Of a DNA stretch of 64,000 nt, positions 17,139 to 24,958 are shown piece by piece. The position numbers were made by a program, and so were the translations under genes. A model generated the notes under the pieces. That model was not told the origin of the DNA and searched no databases. It was given only the letters and a program-made list of their open reading frames with translations. Each line of letters begins with the position of its first letter. The stretch's first letter is position 1. This DNA is from Streptomyces mangrovisoli (GTDB lineage: Bacteria; Actinomycetota; Actinomycetes; Streptomycetales; Streptomycetaceae). The stretch is from assembly GCF_000974985.2 (NCBI RefSeq), contig NZ_LAVA02000034.1:62001-126000 (forward strand), read 5' to 3'.

Positions 17139-17179
17139 TTTTTTACGGAAGCGCCACCCGCCGCGAAAAGGGGTACACG

Positions 17180-17758
17180 ATGAACCGACCGTTCGACCCG
17201 TACGAGAAGCTGCTCGGCGAACGGATCGTCCTGCTCGGCACGGAGATCGACGACGCGGCCGCGAACGACGTGGTGGCGCGCCTGGTCCACCTGGAGCACC
17301 AGGCGCCGGACCGGGACATCTCGCTGTACGTCAACTCACCCGGCGGCTCGTTCGAGGCCATGACGGCGATCTACGACACCATGCGGTTCGTCGCGTGCCA
17401 GGTCGCGACGGTCTGCCTCGGGCAGGCCGGCACGGCGGCCGCGGTGCTGCTGGCGGCGGGCGCACCGGGCAGGCGTTCGATGCTGCCGGGGGCGCGGGTG
17501 CTGCTGCGCCGGCCGGAGCTGCCGGAGCGGGTCGAGGGCTCGGCGAGCGATCTCGCCGTACGGGCGCGGGAGGCGCTGCGCACCCGGGCGCTGCTGGAGG
17601 AGATGCTCGGACGCCACACCGGCCGCGGCCGCGGCGAGGTGGGCGAGGACATCGAGCGGGGCCGGGTCCTCCCGGCACGCGAGGCGGTGGCGTACGGGCT
17701 GGTGGACCGCGTCGCGCCGGCCGGTGCGGCCCGCCCCGGCGCGCCGGTCGCGGGGTGA
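17180..17758 (+). CDS. ClpP-like protein lacking the catalytic Ser and His
   Basis: A 192-residue ClpP/crotonase-fold protein starting at ATG 17180. Family landmarks are LLGERIVLLG, YVNSPGGSFEAMTAIYDTM (substrate-groove GG) and VCLGQAGTAAAVLLAAG. In active ClpP the last motif is GQAASMG and the histidine segment reads MIHQP. Here the serine position is Thr85 and the histidine position is Arg110 (LLRRP), so the classical triad is absent. It may be an inactive subunit or regulator of other ClpP rings. It is divergent from an orphan antitoxin and followed 7 bp later by a small unknown gene. Confidence 0.85.
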   Translation: MNRPFDPYEKLLGERIVLLGTEIDDAAANDVVARLVHLEHQAPDRDISLYVNSPGGSFEAMTAIYDTMRFVACQVATVCLGQAGTAAAVLLAAGAPGRRSMLPGARVLLRRPELPERVEGSASDLAVRAREALRTRALLEEMLGRHTGRGRGEVGEDIERGRVLPAREAVAYGLVDRVAPAGAARPGAPVAG

Positions 17759-17765
17759 GGCGCCG

Positions 17766-18074
17766 ATGCTGCCTCCCGAGCTGCCGCCGCTGCCCGCGCT
17801 GACCCGGGCGGAGGGCGAGTTGATCGACCGCTATCTGGAGGTGGCGGACCTCATGGGCCGGATCAATCCGGGCCGGCACGGGGACACCTACAGCGGGCTG
17901 CGCGCCGCCCAGGCCCTGGTGGCGAAGGCGACCGCGCTGCGCGACGCGCTGGCGCTGATGCACCAGCGCGGCGAGACGGAACTGCACGCGCCGACCCTGG
18001 CGCGGGCGCTGCGGGTGCTGGACGGCGAGCGGCGCACCGCCCGGGTCACCGTGCCGCCGGCCCGAGCGAGTTGA
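17766..18074 (+). CDS. Small hypothetical protein next to the ClpP-like gene
   Basis: A 102-residue, mostly helical soluble protein from ATG 17766. It begins with a proline-rich MLPPELPPLPAL segment. I recognise no domain. It starts 7 bp after the ClpP-like stop, and so is very likely cotranscribed and functionally linked. Confidence 0.7.
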   Translation: MLPPELPPLPALTRAEGELIDRYLEVADLMGRINPGRHGDTYSGLRAAQALVAKATALRDALALMHQRGETELHAPTLARALRVLDGERRTARVTVPPARAS

Positions 18075-18469
18075 CCACGGCGGGGGCCACGCGAGGTGAC
18101 CACGGCGAGGGCCGCGCGCCGGGCGCGGTCCGCAGCGGACGGTCCGTCATGTCGCCGAAGGCGCCGACACGGAGACCAAACGGGCCGAAAGGCTGACCGC
18201 CGTTCGGCGTACTCGCCGATGATTCTTCGGGCCCGGAAGGCTTGCGCAACGGGTGGACACCCAGGGCGGGATGACGGGTATCGCCGCTGGTGGGAGGCTC
18301 ATCGGCCACCTCGACGGAGATTCGAACAGAGCACTGTCCACCCGAACGGGTGAGTGGTGAGTAACAACACAAATCCTAGGTTCCGTTGGGATTTTCAGAC
18401 ATGCGTAGGTGAAGATCCCTGTCTGACGACAAGCCCCCGCCACCACGGCGGGGCGGTCCGGGCGGACGC

Positions 18470-18660
18470 CGAGTCCTGCCGCCGCCCGGATGCCCGGTCG
18501 ACAGGAGTGCATCGGCAGGAGTGGAGGACCCGAGCAAGACGGGTCGCCGGCACGGTCGCGCCATGGCCGGGCCGAGCAGCCCTTGGGGTGAAGCCGCATC
18601 CGCGGCCGGGCAACTTCGCCAGCCCGAATCCGACAGGTCATCCTTCACAGGCGGCTGACG
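18470..18660 (+). ncRNA. ydaO/yuaA-type c-di-AMP riboswitch
   Basis: The leader of the NlpC/P60 gene contains the conserved blocks CTTGGGGTGAAGCC, GGGCAACTTCGCCAGCCC, CGAATCCGACAGGTCA and AGGCGGCTGACGAAG in the order known for ydaO RNAs, with the upstream GGAGGACCCGAGCAAGACGGG block. In Streptomyces this riboswitch class controls cell-wall hydrolases by c-di-AMP. Exact ends are estimated. The region 18075-18470 before it shows no gene and should hold the promoter. Confidence 0.85.
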
Positions 18661-18671
18661 AAGGGTTGCGC

Positions 18672-19145
18672 ATGACTGCGCTCAATCGTGTCCCGTCGCT
18701 GATGGCTCGGGCCGGCACCGCCTCGGCCCTCACCATCGCCGCCGTGGGCGGTTCGATCGTGATTCCGGGCGTCGCCACCGACGCCGCGGCCGCGACCACC
18801 GCGACGAAGGCACTTCAGATCGCGGCCTCAAAGAAGGGTGCCCCCTACAGGTGGGGCGCCACGGGGCCGAATCGTTTCGACTGCTCCGGGCTCACGCTGT
18901 ACTCGTTCAAGAAGGCGGGGAAGTCTCTGCCCCGTACGGCGGCGGCGCAGTACAACCGGACCCACCACATCTCCGCGAGCCACCGCAAGGCAGGAGACCT
19001 GGTCTTCTTCCACTACGGATCCAGCGTGTACCACGTGGGGATCTACGCGGGGAAGGGCAAGATCTGGCACGCCCCGAAGACGGGCGACGTGGTGAGGCTG
19101 CAGAAGATCTGGACCAAGAGCGTCTGGTACGGCCGGGTCAGCTGA
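18672..19145 (+). CDS. Secreted NlpC/P60 cell-wall peptidase
   Basis: A 157-residue exported peptidoglycan hydrolase. Residues 1-42 form a signal peptide ending near ATDAAAA. The NlpC/P60 domain has the catalytic Cys in NRFDCSGLT, the His in YHVGIYAG and the third polar residue in IWHAPKTGDVV. There is no LysM or SH3 domain, so it is a minimal enzyme. The start is ATG 18672. A c-di-AMP riboswitch lies directly upstream, so expression should respond to c-di-AMP, as for resuscitation-type hydrolases. Confidence 0.9.
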   Translation: MTALNRVPSLMARAGTASALTIAAVGGSIVIPGVATDAAAATTATKALQIAASKKGAPYRWGATGPNRFDCSGLTLYSFKKAGKSLPRTAAAQYNRTHHISASHRKAGDLVFFHYGSSVYHVGIYAGKGKIWHAPKTGDVVRLQKIWTKSVWYGRVS

Positions 19146-19247
19146 CCCTCTCCGGGGCCGGTGGCGGCACCCTGACACGCCGCCACCGCTCCGGGACCAC
19201 CGGAACCTCTCCCGGCCCTCCGCACCCCCTGCGAGCCCGCGGACGCG

Positions 19248-19706
19248 TCACGGCTCCTGCTGCCCCGCCGTGGTGACCGGGCGGGCCGGCACCGTCCAGG
19301 GCAGCTCGATGGAGACCGTCTTGCCGCCCTCGCGGGTCGGCAGCACGCTGAGCTTGCCCCCGCACTCGGCGGCGAGCCAGCGGATGATGACCATGCCGCG
19401 CCCGTTGTCCTGCTGGACGGCCGCGGGCAGCCGCTTCGGGAAGCGCGGATGGCTGTCGGTGACGCCGATGCGCAGGTGTTCGTCACGGACCAGCGTGAGC
19501 CCCACCGTGAAGGTGGGTGACTGGCCGAAGGTGTGCTGCACGGCGTTGGTGGCGAGCTCGGAGACGATGAGCCGGATGGTGTCCGACACCTCCGTGTGCA
19601 CGGGCAGACCCCACTCCGCGAGGGTGGTGACGACATAGCCGCGGGCCGCGGCCACCGAGGCGGGATCGCTCGGCAGAGTGACGGATGCTTCCAGATGGTC
19701 TGCCAT
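19248..19706 (-). CDS. ATP-binding anti-sigma-factor-like kinase (HATPase_c_2)
   Basis: A 152-residue single-domain GHKL ATPase of the RsbW/SpoIIAB-like type abundant in Streptomyces. The N box is IVSELATNAVQHTFG and the G box is DNGRGMVIIRWLA. ATG 19706 is the start. It is divergent from an XRE-DUF5753 regulator followed by a DUF397 protein; such trios occur repeatedly in Streptomyces, as at whiJ and abaA. It may act as a sigma antagonist or a developmental regulator; the partner is unknown. Confidence 0.85.
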   Translation of the reverse strand: MADHLEASVTLPSDPASVAAARGYVVTTLAEWGLPVHTEVSDTIRLIVSELATNAVQHTFGQSPTFTVGLTLVRDEHLRIGVTDSHPRFPKRLPAAVQQDNGRGMVIIRWLAAECGGKLSVLPTREGGKTVSIELPWTVPARPVTTAGQQEP

Positions 19707-19834
19707 GGCGACGTCGTCCCTTTCGCACGGCACCGGAGTCCGACACGGAGCGGATGGTTCGAGTACGGTCCCGGACTGGTGCTTCGTCGCCAGAGTGCCA
19801 TCACAGCGCCGTCCGCGGGTGGCGATCCACCAAG

Positions 19835-19882
19835 ATATGCATATATCTGTCGCTCGATGCGGTGAACTCTGCTACGGCAGAG
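19835..19882. promoter_or_regulatory. AT-rich promoter region with two inverted repeats
   Basis: The palindrome ATATGCATAT (19835-19844) and the inverted repeat CTCTGC-tacg-GCAGAG (19867-19882) lie in the AT-rich gap upstream of the XRE gene. They are candidates for binding by the XRE protein or its DUF397 partner. Confidence 0.4.
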
Positions 19883-19919
19883 CGTATTTGGGCGGTCCAG
19901 GAGGAGTAGGGAGTAATCC

Positions 19920-20786
19920 ATGCAACACGGTCCCGCGGTGCGCCGCCGGAAACTGGGCGCCGAACTGCGCGCGTTGCGCGCGGGTGCGGGCCTCACCAGT
20001 GGCGAGGCGGCGCGCCTCGTCGGCTGGCACCAGTCGAAAGTGAGCCGGATAGAGACCGGCGCCAGTGGGGTGAAACCGGCCGATGTGCGGTTACTCCTGG
20101 ACGTCTACGCGGTGCACGATCCGCACCTGCGCGAACTGCTGCTGGTCCTCGCGGGCTCGGACGACCAGGGCGGCCGGCACCACTGGTCGCACGCCTACCG
20201 CGGCGTACTGCCCCCCGCCTACCGGGATTTCATCAGCCTGGAGTCGCAGGCCGGCGGTATGCGGACGCTGGAGACGTCCGTGGTGCCCGGACTGCTCCAG
20301 ACCCCGGAGTACGCCCGCGCGGTGACCCGGGCGGCCGTGGGCGGCCCCGACGCGGGCGACGACCGACTGGAGGCGCTGGTCCAGGTGCGGCTGGCCCGGC
20401 AGGACGTGCTGCACGAGGAACCGCCGCTGGAGCTGAGCGCGGTGCTCGACGAGGCGGTGCTGCGCAGGGAGGTCGGCGGTCCGGGTGTGATGACCCGGCA
20501 GCTGGACCGTTTGCTTCAGGAGGCCGCGCTGCCCCAAGTGCGGCTCCAGGTACTGCCGTTCGCGGCCGGGGCGCACATCGGCGTGACCGGTCCTTTCGTT
20601 ATTTTCTCATTTTCGAGCACATCTGATCTGGACGTGGTTGTTCTCGACCACTTGACGAGTAGCCTCTATCTGGAGCGAAAAGAGGACCTCCAGGCGTATG
20701 CGGAGGCCTTCGACGCACTGCAGATCCACGCCCTTTCCCCCGAGGACTCGTTGGATTACATCGCCGGGATTCGTGACGGCGCGTAA
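19920..20786 (+). CDS. XRE-family regulator with DUF5753 domain (WhiJ-like)
   Basis: A 288-residue protein. The N-terminal helix-turn-helix covers about residues 10-65 (SGEAARLVGWHQSKVSRIE), and the C-terminal two thirds are the DUF5753 domain with ETSVVPGLLQTPEYARAV and QLRVL-type strands. ATG 19920 follows GGAGGAG. The last 150 bases are less GC-rich than the surroundings. It is followed 9 bp later by a DUF397 gene, the standard WhiJ arrangement for repressing developmental genes. Confidence 0.92.
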   Translation: MQHGPAVRRRKLGAELRALRAGAGLTSGEAARLVGWHQSKVSRIETGASGVKPADVRLLLDVYAVHDPHLRELLLVLAGSDDQGGRHHWSHAYRGVLPPAYRDFISLESQAGGMRTLETSVVPGLLQTPEYARAVTRAAVGGPDAGDDRLEALVQVRLARQDVLHEEPPLELSAVLDEAVLRREVGGPGVMTRQLDRLLQEAALPQVRLQVLPFAAGAHIGVTGPFVIFSFSSTSDLDVVVLDHLTSSLYLERKEDLQAYAEAFDALQIHALSPEDSLDYIAGIRDGA

Positions 20787-20795
20787 GGAGGCACC

Positions 20796-21020
20796 ATGTC
20801 TGCACTGCCTCGGAACGTACCTTCCAGTACCGAGCTGCACGACGTGCGCTGGCTGCGCAGCAGCCACAGCACGGGAGCGAACAACTGCGTGGAGACCGCC
20901 GCACCGCCCGCCGGGCGCTGGGCCGGACTGCTCGCCGTACGGGACTCCAAGGATCCGGCCGGACCCGCCCTGCTCTTCTCCCCCGAGAGCTGGACGGGCT
21001 TTCTCGCCGCGCTCCGCTGA
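20796..21020 (+). CDS. DUF397 small regulatory protein
   Basis: A 74-residue DUF397 protein. The typical WLRSSHSTGANNCVET and VRDSKDPAGPALLFS motifs are present. DUF397 proteins work with the XRE-DUF5753 regulator encoded just upstream and modulate its DNA binding. It ends 45 bp before converging bioF. Confidence 0.92.
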   Translation: MSALPRNVPSSTELHDVRWLRSSHSTGANNCVETAAPPAGRWAGLLAVRDSKDPAGPALLFSPESWTGFLAALR

Positions 21021-21065
21021 GCCCCTCTCAGGTCCGCGGTCGGCGCACGGCCGTGTCACGCCGAC

Positions 21066-22193
21066 TCATGGTCGTGTCGCGTCGATCACCCGCACCGCCT
21101 GCTCGATCTGCGCCTCGGAGAGGTCGCCGCGGGCCGTCAGCCGCAGTCGGGAGATGCCGTCGGGCACGGAAGGAGGACGGAAGCACCCCACCGCCAGACC
21201 CGCCGACCGGCAGTCGGCCGCCCAGCGCACCGCCTGCTCCGGCGACGGCGCGCGCACCGAGACCACCGCGGCGTCCGGGGGCACCGCCTCCAGACCCGCG
21301 GCGGTCAGGCGCGCGTGCAGTTCCGCGGCGACCGCGCGGGCCCGCGCCGCGCGCTCCGGCTCGCGGCGCAGCAGCCTGAGCGCGGCCAGCGCCGACCCCG
21401 CCGCGGCCGGCGCGAGCCCGGTGTCGAAGATGAACGTGCGGGCCGCGTTGACCAGATGGTCGATCACCCGCGCCGGGCCGAGGACGGCACCGCCCTGGCT
21501 GCCCAGCGACTTCGACAGGGTGAGCGTCGTGACGACGTCGTCGGCGCCCGCGAGGCCCGCCGCGTGGGGAGCGCCCCGGCCGCCCTCGCCCAGCACGCCG
21601 AGACCATGCGCGTCGTCCACCAGCAGCCCGGCGCCGTGCTCCCGGCACGCGCGCGCGTACCCGGCGAGCGGGGCCGCGTCGCCGTCGACGGAGAAGACCG
21701 TGTCGGAGACGACCACCGCGGGCCCGTCGTGGGTGCCGAGCGCCTTGCGCGCCCCCTCCGGGTCGGCGTGGCCGATGACCTGGGTGGTGCCGCGGGCCAG
21801 CCGGCAACCGTCGATCAGGGAGGCGTGGTTGCCGGCGTCGGAGACGATCAGGGAGCCGTGCGGGGCGAGCGCGGTGACCGCCGCGAGGTTGGCGGCGTAC
21901 CCGGAGGACAGCACCAGGGCGGCCTCGAAGCCGCAGAACTCGGCGAGCTCCCGCTCCAGCGTGGTGTGCAGTTCCGTGGTGCCGGTGACCAGCCGGGAGC
22001 CGGTGGCGCCGCCGCCCCAGGTGCGGGCGGCCGCCGCGGCGCCCTCGACGACCTCGGGATGCCGGGTCAGGCCCAGATAGTCGTTGCTCGCGAGATCCAG
22101 GAGGGGTGAGTCGGCGGGGCGCGGACGCAGCGTCCGTACGAGTCCGGCGCGGCGGCGCAGCTCCGCCTGCTCGTCGATCCAGCCGAACGCCAT
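21066..22193 (-). CDS. bioF: 8-amino-7-oxononanoate synthase
   Basis: A 375-residue alpha-oxoamine synthase that condenses pimeloyl-thioester with alanine, the first ring-forming step of biotin synthesis. Seen motifs are NDYLGLTRHPEV, GTTELHTTLERELA, DDAHGLGVLG and the PLP lysine Lys228 in TLSKSLGSQGG. The gene is divergent from bioBAD, with a 147-bp shared regulatory region. Confidence 0.94.
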   Translation of the reverse strand: MAFGWIDEQAELRRRAGLVRTLRPRPADSPLLDLASNDYLGLTRHPEVVEGAAAAARTWGGGATGSRLVTGTTELHTTLERELAEFCGFEAALVLSSGYAANLAAVTALAPHGSLIVSDAGNHASLIDGCRLARGTTQVIGHADPEGARKALGTHDGPAVVVSDTVFSVDGDAAPLAGYARACREHGAGLLVDDAHGLGVLGEGGRGAPHAAGLAGADDVVTTLTLSKSLGSQGGAVLGPARVIDHLVNAARTFIFDTGLAPAAAGSALAALRLLRREPERAARARAVAAELHARLTAAGLEAVPPDAAVVSVRAPSPEQAVRWAADCRSAGLAVGCFRPPSVPDGISRLRLTARGDLSEAQIEQAVRVIDATRP

Positions 22194-22221
22194 GGCTCCT
22201 CCGGGGATTTTGTAGGTAGCG

Positions 22222-22289
22222 AACAGACACTAGCCGGACGTCCTGCACCCCAGGGTGTGGCAATACCCACACGTCGAACCGTGTCTGTT
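22222..22289. promoter_or_regulatory. Divergent bioF/bioB control region with nested inverted repeats
   Basis: An outer 9-bp inverted repeat AACAGACAC (22222-22230) and GTGTCTGTT (22281-22289) surrounds an inner GTGTGG-CAATAC-CCACAC repeat (22255-22272). The region separates bioF from bioBAD and is the natural site for a biotin repressor. Neither repeat matches the classical BirA operator that I remember. Confidence 0.4.
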
Positions 22290-22340
22290 GTGCGGACTCT
22301 CCTTGGCCCCGGACCCTCCTGTAGGACAGGATCGACCCTC

Positions 22341-23627
22341 ATGGACCTGCTGAACACGCTGGTGGACAAGGGGCTTCGGCGCGAGACGCCGACCCGCGAG
22401 GAAGCTCTGGCCGTTCTCGCCACCTCCGACGACGACCTGCTCGATGTGGTGGCCGCGGCCGGCAAGGTGCGCCGGCACTGGTTCGGCCGACGGGTGAAAC
22501 TGAACTACCTCGTCAACCTCAAGTCCGGCTTGTGCCCGGAGGACTGCTCGTACTGCTCGCAGCGCCTGGGCTCGACGGCGGGCATCCTGAAGTACACCTG
22601 GCTCAAGCCCGACCAGGCCTCCGAGGCGGCCGCGGCGGGCCTGGCCGGGGGCGCGAAGCGGGTCTGCCTGGTGGCGTCCGGGCGCGGTCCGACGGACCGG
22701 GACGTCGACCGGGTGTCGGACACGATCCGCACGATCAAGGAACAGAACGAGGGCGTCGAGGTGTGCGCCTGTCTCGGCCTGCTCTCCGACGGCCAGGCCG
22801 AGCGGCTGCGCGAGGCGGGCGCGGACGCCTACAACCACAACCTCAACACGTCCGAGGCCACCTACGGCGACATCACCACCACGCACACGTACGCCGACCG
22901 GGTCGACACCGTGCAGAAGGCGCACGCGGCCGGGCTCTCCGCCTGCTCGGGCCTGATCGCCGGTATGGGTGAGAGCGACGAGGACCTGGTTGACGTCGTG
23001 TTCTCGCTGCGCGAGCTGGACCCGGACTCCGTTCCGGTGAACTTCCTGATCCCGTTCGAGGGAACTCCGCTGGCGAAGGAGTGGAACCTGACCCCGCAGC
23101 GCTGCCTGCGCATCCTCGCGATGGTCCGGTTCGTCTGCCCCGACTCCGAGGTCCGCATCGCGGGCGGCCGCGAGGTCCATCTGCGCACCATGCAGCCGCT
23201 CGCGCTGAACCTCGCCAACTCGATCTTCCTCGGCGACTACCTCACCAGCGAGGGCCAGGCCGGCAAGGCCGACCTGGAGATGATCGCCGACGCCGGTTTC
23301 GAGGTGGAGGGCGCCGACCAGGTCACCCTGCCCGAGCACCGGGTCGCCGGCGGCGGCTGCGGCGCACACGCGGGCACGGAGAGCGGCGGCTGCGGCTCGC
23401 ACGAGGAGGCCGGCTGCGGCTCCCACGCGGGCGGCGGTTGCGGCTCGCACGCGGGCGGCGTCTGCGGCTCCCACGCGGGCGGTGGCGTCTGCGGTACGAC
23501 GACGGCGGCGCCGGCCGAGGCCTCGACCGAGGCCGCTCCCGCTCCCGCCGGCCCGAACGAGCCGCGCCCCGACCTCGTGGCGGTCCGCCGCCGGGGCGCC
23601 GGAACGGACCTGGCGCCCAATGCCTGA
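22341..23627 (+). CDS. bioB: Biotin synthase with C-terminal Cys-Gly-Ser-His repeat tail
   Basis: A 428-residue radical-SAM enzyme that inserts sulfur into dethiobiotin. The [4Fe-4S] cysteines are Cys65, Cys69 and Cys72 (CPEDCSYC). The sacrificial [2Fe-2S] ligands align as Cys109, Cys142, Cys202 and Arg272. The normal enzyme ends near residue 335. A tail of about 90 residues follows, with CGAH at 340, CGSH at 351, 359, 367 and 375, and CG at 384, then an Ala/Pro-rich end. The repeat unit is 24 bp in DNA. The tail looks able to bind metal or an iron-sulfur cluster. It overlaps bioA by 8 bp. Confidence 0.95.
   Translation: MDLLNTLVDKGLRRETPTREEALAVLATSDDDLLDVVAAAGKVRRHWFGRRVKLNYLVNLKSGLCPEDCSYCSQRLGSTAGILKYTWLKPDQASEAAAAGLAGGAKRVCLVASGRGPTDRDVDRVSDTIRTIKEQNEGVEVCACLGLLSDGQAERLREAGADAYNHNLNTSEATYGDITTTHTYADRVDTVQKAHAAGLSACSGLIAGMGESDEDLVDVVFSLRELDPDSVPVNFLIPFEGTPLAKEWNLTPQRCLRILAMVRFVCPDSEVRIAGGREVHLRTMQPLALNLANSIFLGDYLTSEGQAGKADLEMIADAGFEVEGADQVTLPEHRVAGGGCGAHAGTESGGCGSHEEAGCGSHAGGGCGSHAGGVCGSHAGGGVCGTTTAAPAEASTEAAPAPAGPNEPRPDLVAVRRRGAGTDLAPNA
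23391..23486. repeat. 24-bp in-frame minisatellite in bioB
   Basis: Four units beginning TGCGGCTCSCAC start at 23391, 23415, 23439 and 23463, with diverged copies at 23358 and 23490. Each encodes Cys-Gly-Ser-His plus a four-residue spacer. Confidence 0.85.
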
Positions 23628-24957
23628 CGCCCTGCCCGCGTCCCCGCCCGACCTCGCGTCGCCCGGCCCCGCGTCCGTCGCGGGGCCGGACACGGCCGAG
23701 CTGCTCGCACTCGACCGGCGGCACGTCTGGCACCCGTACGGACCCATGCCGGGCCGTCAGGAACCGCTCGTCGTGGAGTCGGCGAGCGGGGTCCGGCTGC
23801 GGCTCGCGGACGGCGCGGGCGAGCTGGTCGACGGCATGTCCTCCTGGTGGTCGGCCATCCACGGCTACAACCACCCGGTGCTGAACGAGGCCGCGCACGC
23901 CCAGCTCGGCCGGATGAGCCACGTGATGTTCGGCGGGCTCACCCACGAGCCCGCCGTACGTCTGGCGAAACTCCTCGTCGACATCACGCCCGAGGGTCTG
24001 GAGCACGTCTTCCTGGCCGACTCCGGCTCGGTGTCGGTGGAGGTGGCCGTGAAGATGTGCCTCCAGTACTGGCGCTCGCTCGGGCGGCCCGGCAAGCACC
24101 GGCTGATGACCTGGCGCGGCGGCTACCACGGTGACACGTGGCAACCCATGTCCGTGTGCGACCCGGACGGCGGGATGCACGACCTGTGGACCGGGGTCCT
24201 GCCGCGCCAGATCTTCGCCGACGCGCCTCCGGCCGAGTTCGACGAGCGGTACGCCGACCGGCTGCGCGCGCTCGTCGCCCGGCACGCCGACGAACTGGCC
24301 GCCGTGATCGTCGAGCCGGTGGTGCAGGGCGCGGGCGGGATGCGCTTCCACTCCCCCGCCTATCTGCGGGTGCTGCGCGAGGCGTGCGACGAGCACGGCG
24401 TGCTGCTCGTGTTCGACGAGATCGCCACCGGCTTCGGGCGCACCGGCGCGCTGTTCGCGGCGGAGCACGCGGGCGTGACCCCGGACGTGATGTGCGTCGG
24501 CAAGGCGCTGACCGGCGGCTATCTGACGATGGCGGCGACGCTGTGCACCTCGCGGGTGGCCGAGGGCATCTCGCGCGGCGAGGTGCCGGTGCTGGCGCAC
24601 GGCCCGACGTTCATGGGCAACCCGCTGGCCGCGGCGGTGGCCTGCGCCTCGCTCGGGCTGCTGCTCGGGCAGGACTGGCGCGCCGAGGTCGGGCGGATCG
24701 AGGCGGGCCTCAGGGACGGGCTGGCCGGGGCGGCGGACCTCGACGGCGTGAAGGACGTACGGGTCCTCGGCGCCATCGGGGTCGTCCAGCTGGACCACGA
24801 GGTCGACATGGCGGCGGCGACCCGGGCCGCGGTCCGCGAGGGCGTGTGGCTGCGGCCGTTCCGCGACCTCGTGTACACGATGCCGCCGTATGTGACGGGT
24901 GACGAGGACGTGGCACGGATCGCGCGCGCGGTGTGCGCCGCGGCGCGGGAGGGATGA
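23620..24957 (+). CDS. bioA: Adenosylmethionine-8-amino-7-oxononanoate aminotransferase
   Basis: A 445-residue class III PLP aminotransferase making diaminopelargonate. Motifs are HVWHPYGPM, GMSSWWSAIHGYNHP, YHGDTWQPMSVCDP, the Asp of VFDEIATGFGRTG and Lys295 in VGKALTGGY. These are BioA-specific. ATG 23620 overlaps bioB by 8 bp, and bioD begins 1 base after the stop, so bioBAD form one operon. Confidence 0.95.
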   Translation: MPDALPASPPDLASPGPASVAGPDTAELLALDRRHVWHPYGPMPGRQEPLVVESASGVRLRLADGAGELVDGMSSWWSAIHGYNHPVLNEAAHAQLGRMSHVMFGGLTHEPAVRLAKLLVDITPEGLEHVFLADSGSVSVEVAVKMCLQYWRSLGRPGKHRLMTWRGGYHGDTWQPMSVCDPDGGMHDLWTGVLPRQIFADAPPAEFDERYADRLRALVARHADELAAVIVEPVVQGAGGMRFHSPAYLRVLREACDEHGVLLVFDEIATGFGRTGALFAAEHAGVTPDVMCVGKALTGGYLTMAATLCTSRVAEGISRGEVPVLAHGPTFMGNPLAAAVACASLGLLLGQDWRAEVGRIEAGLRDGLAGAADLDGVKDVRVLGAIGVVQLDHEVDMAAATRAAVREGVWLRPFRDLVYTMPPYVTGDEDVARIARAVCAAAREG

Positions 24958-24958
24958 C

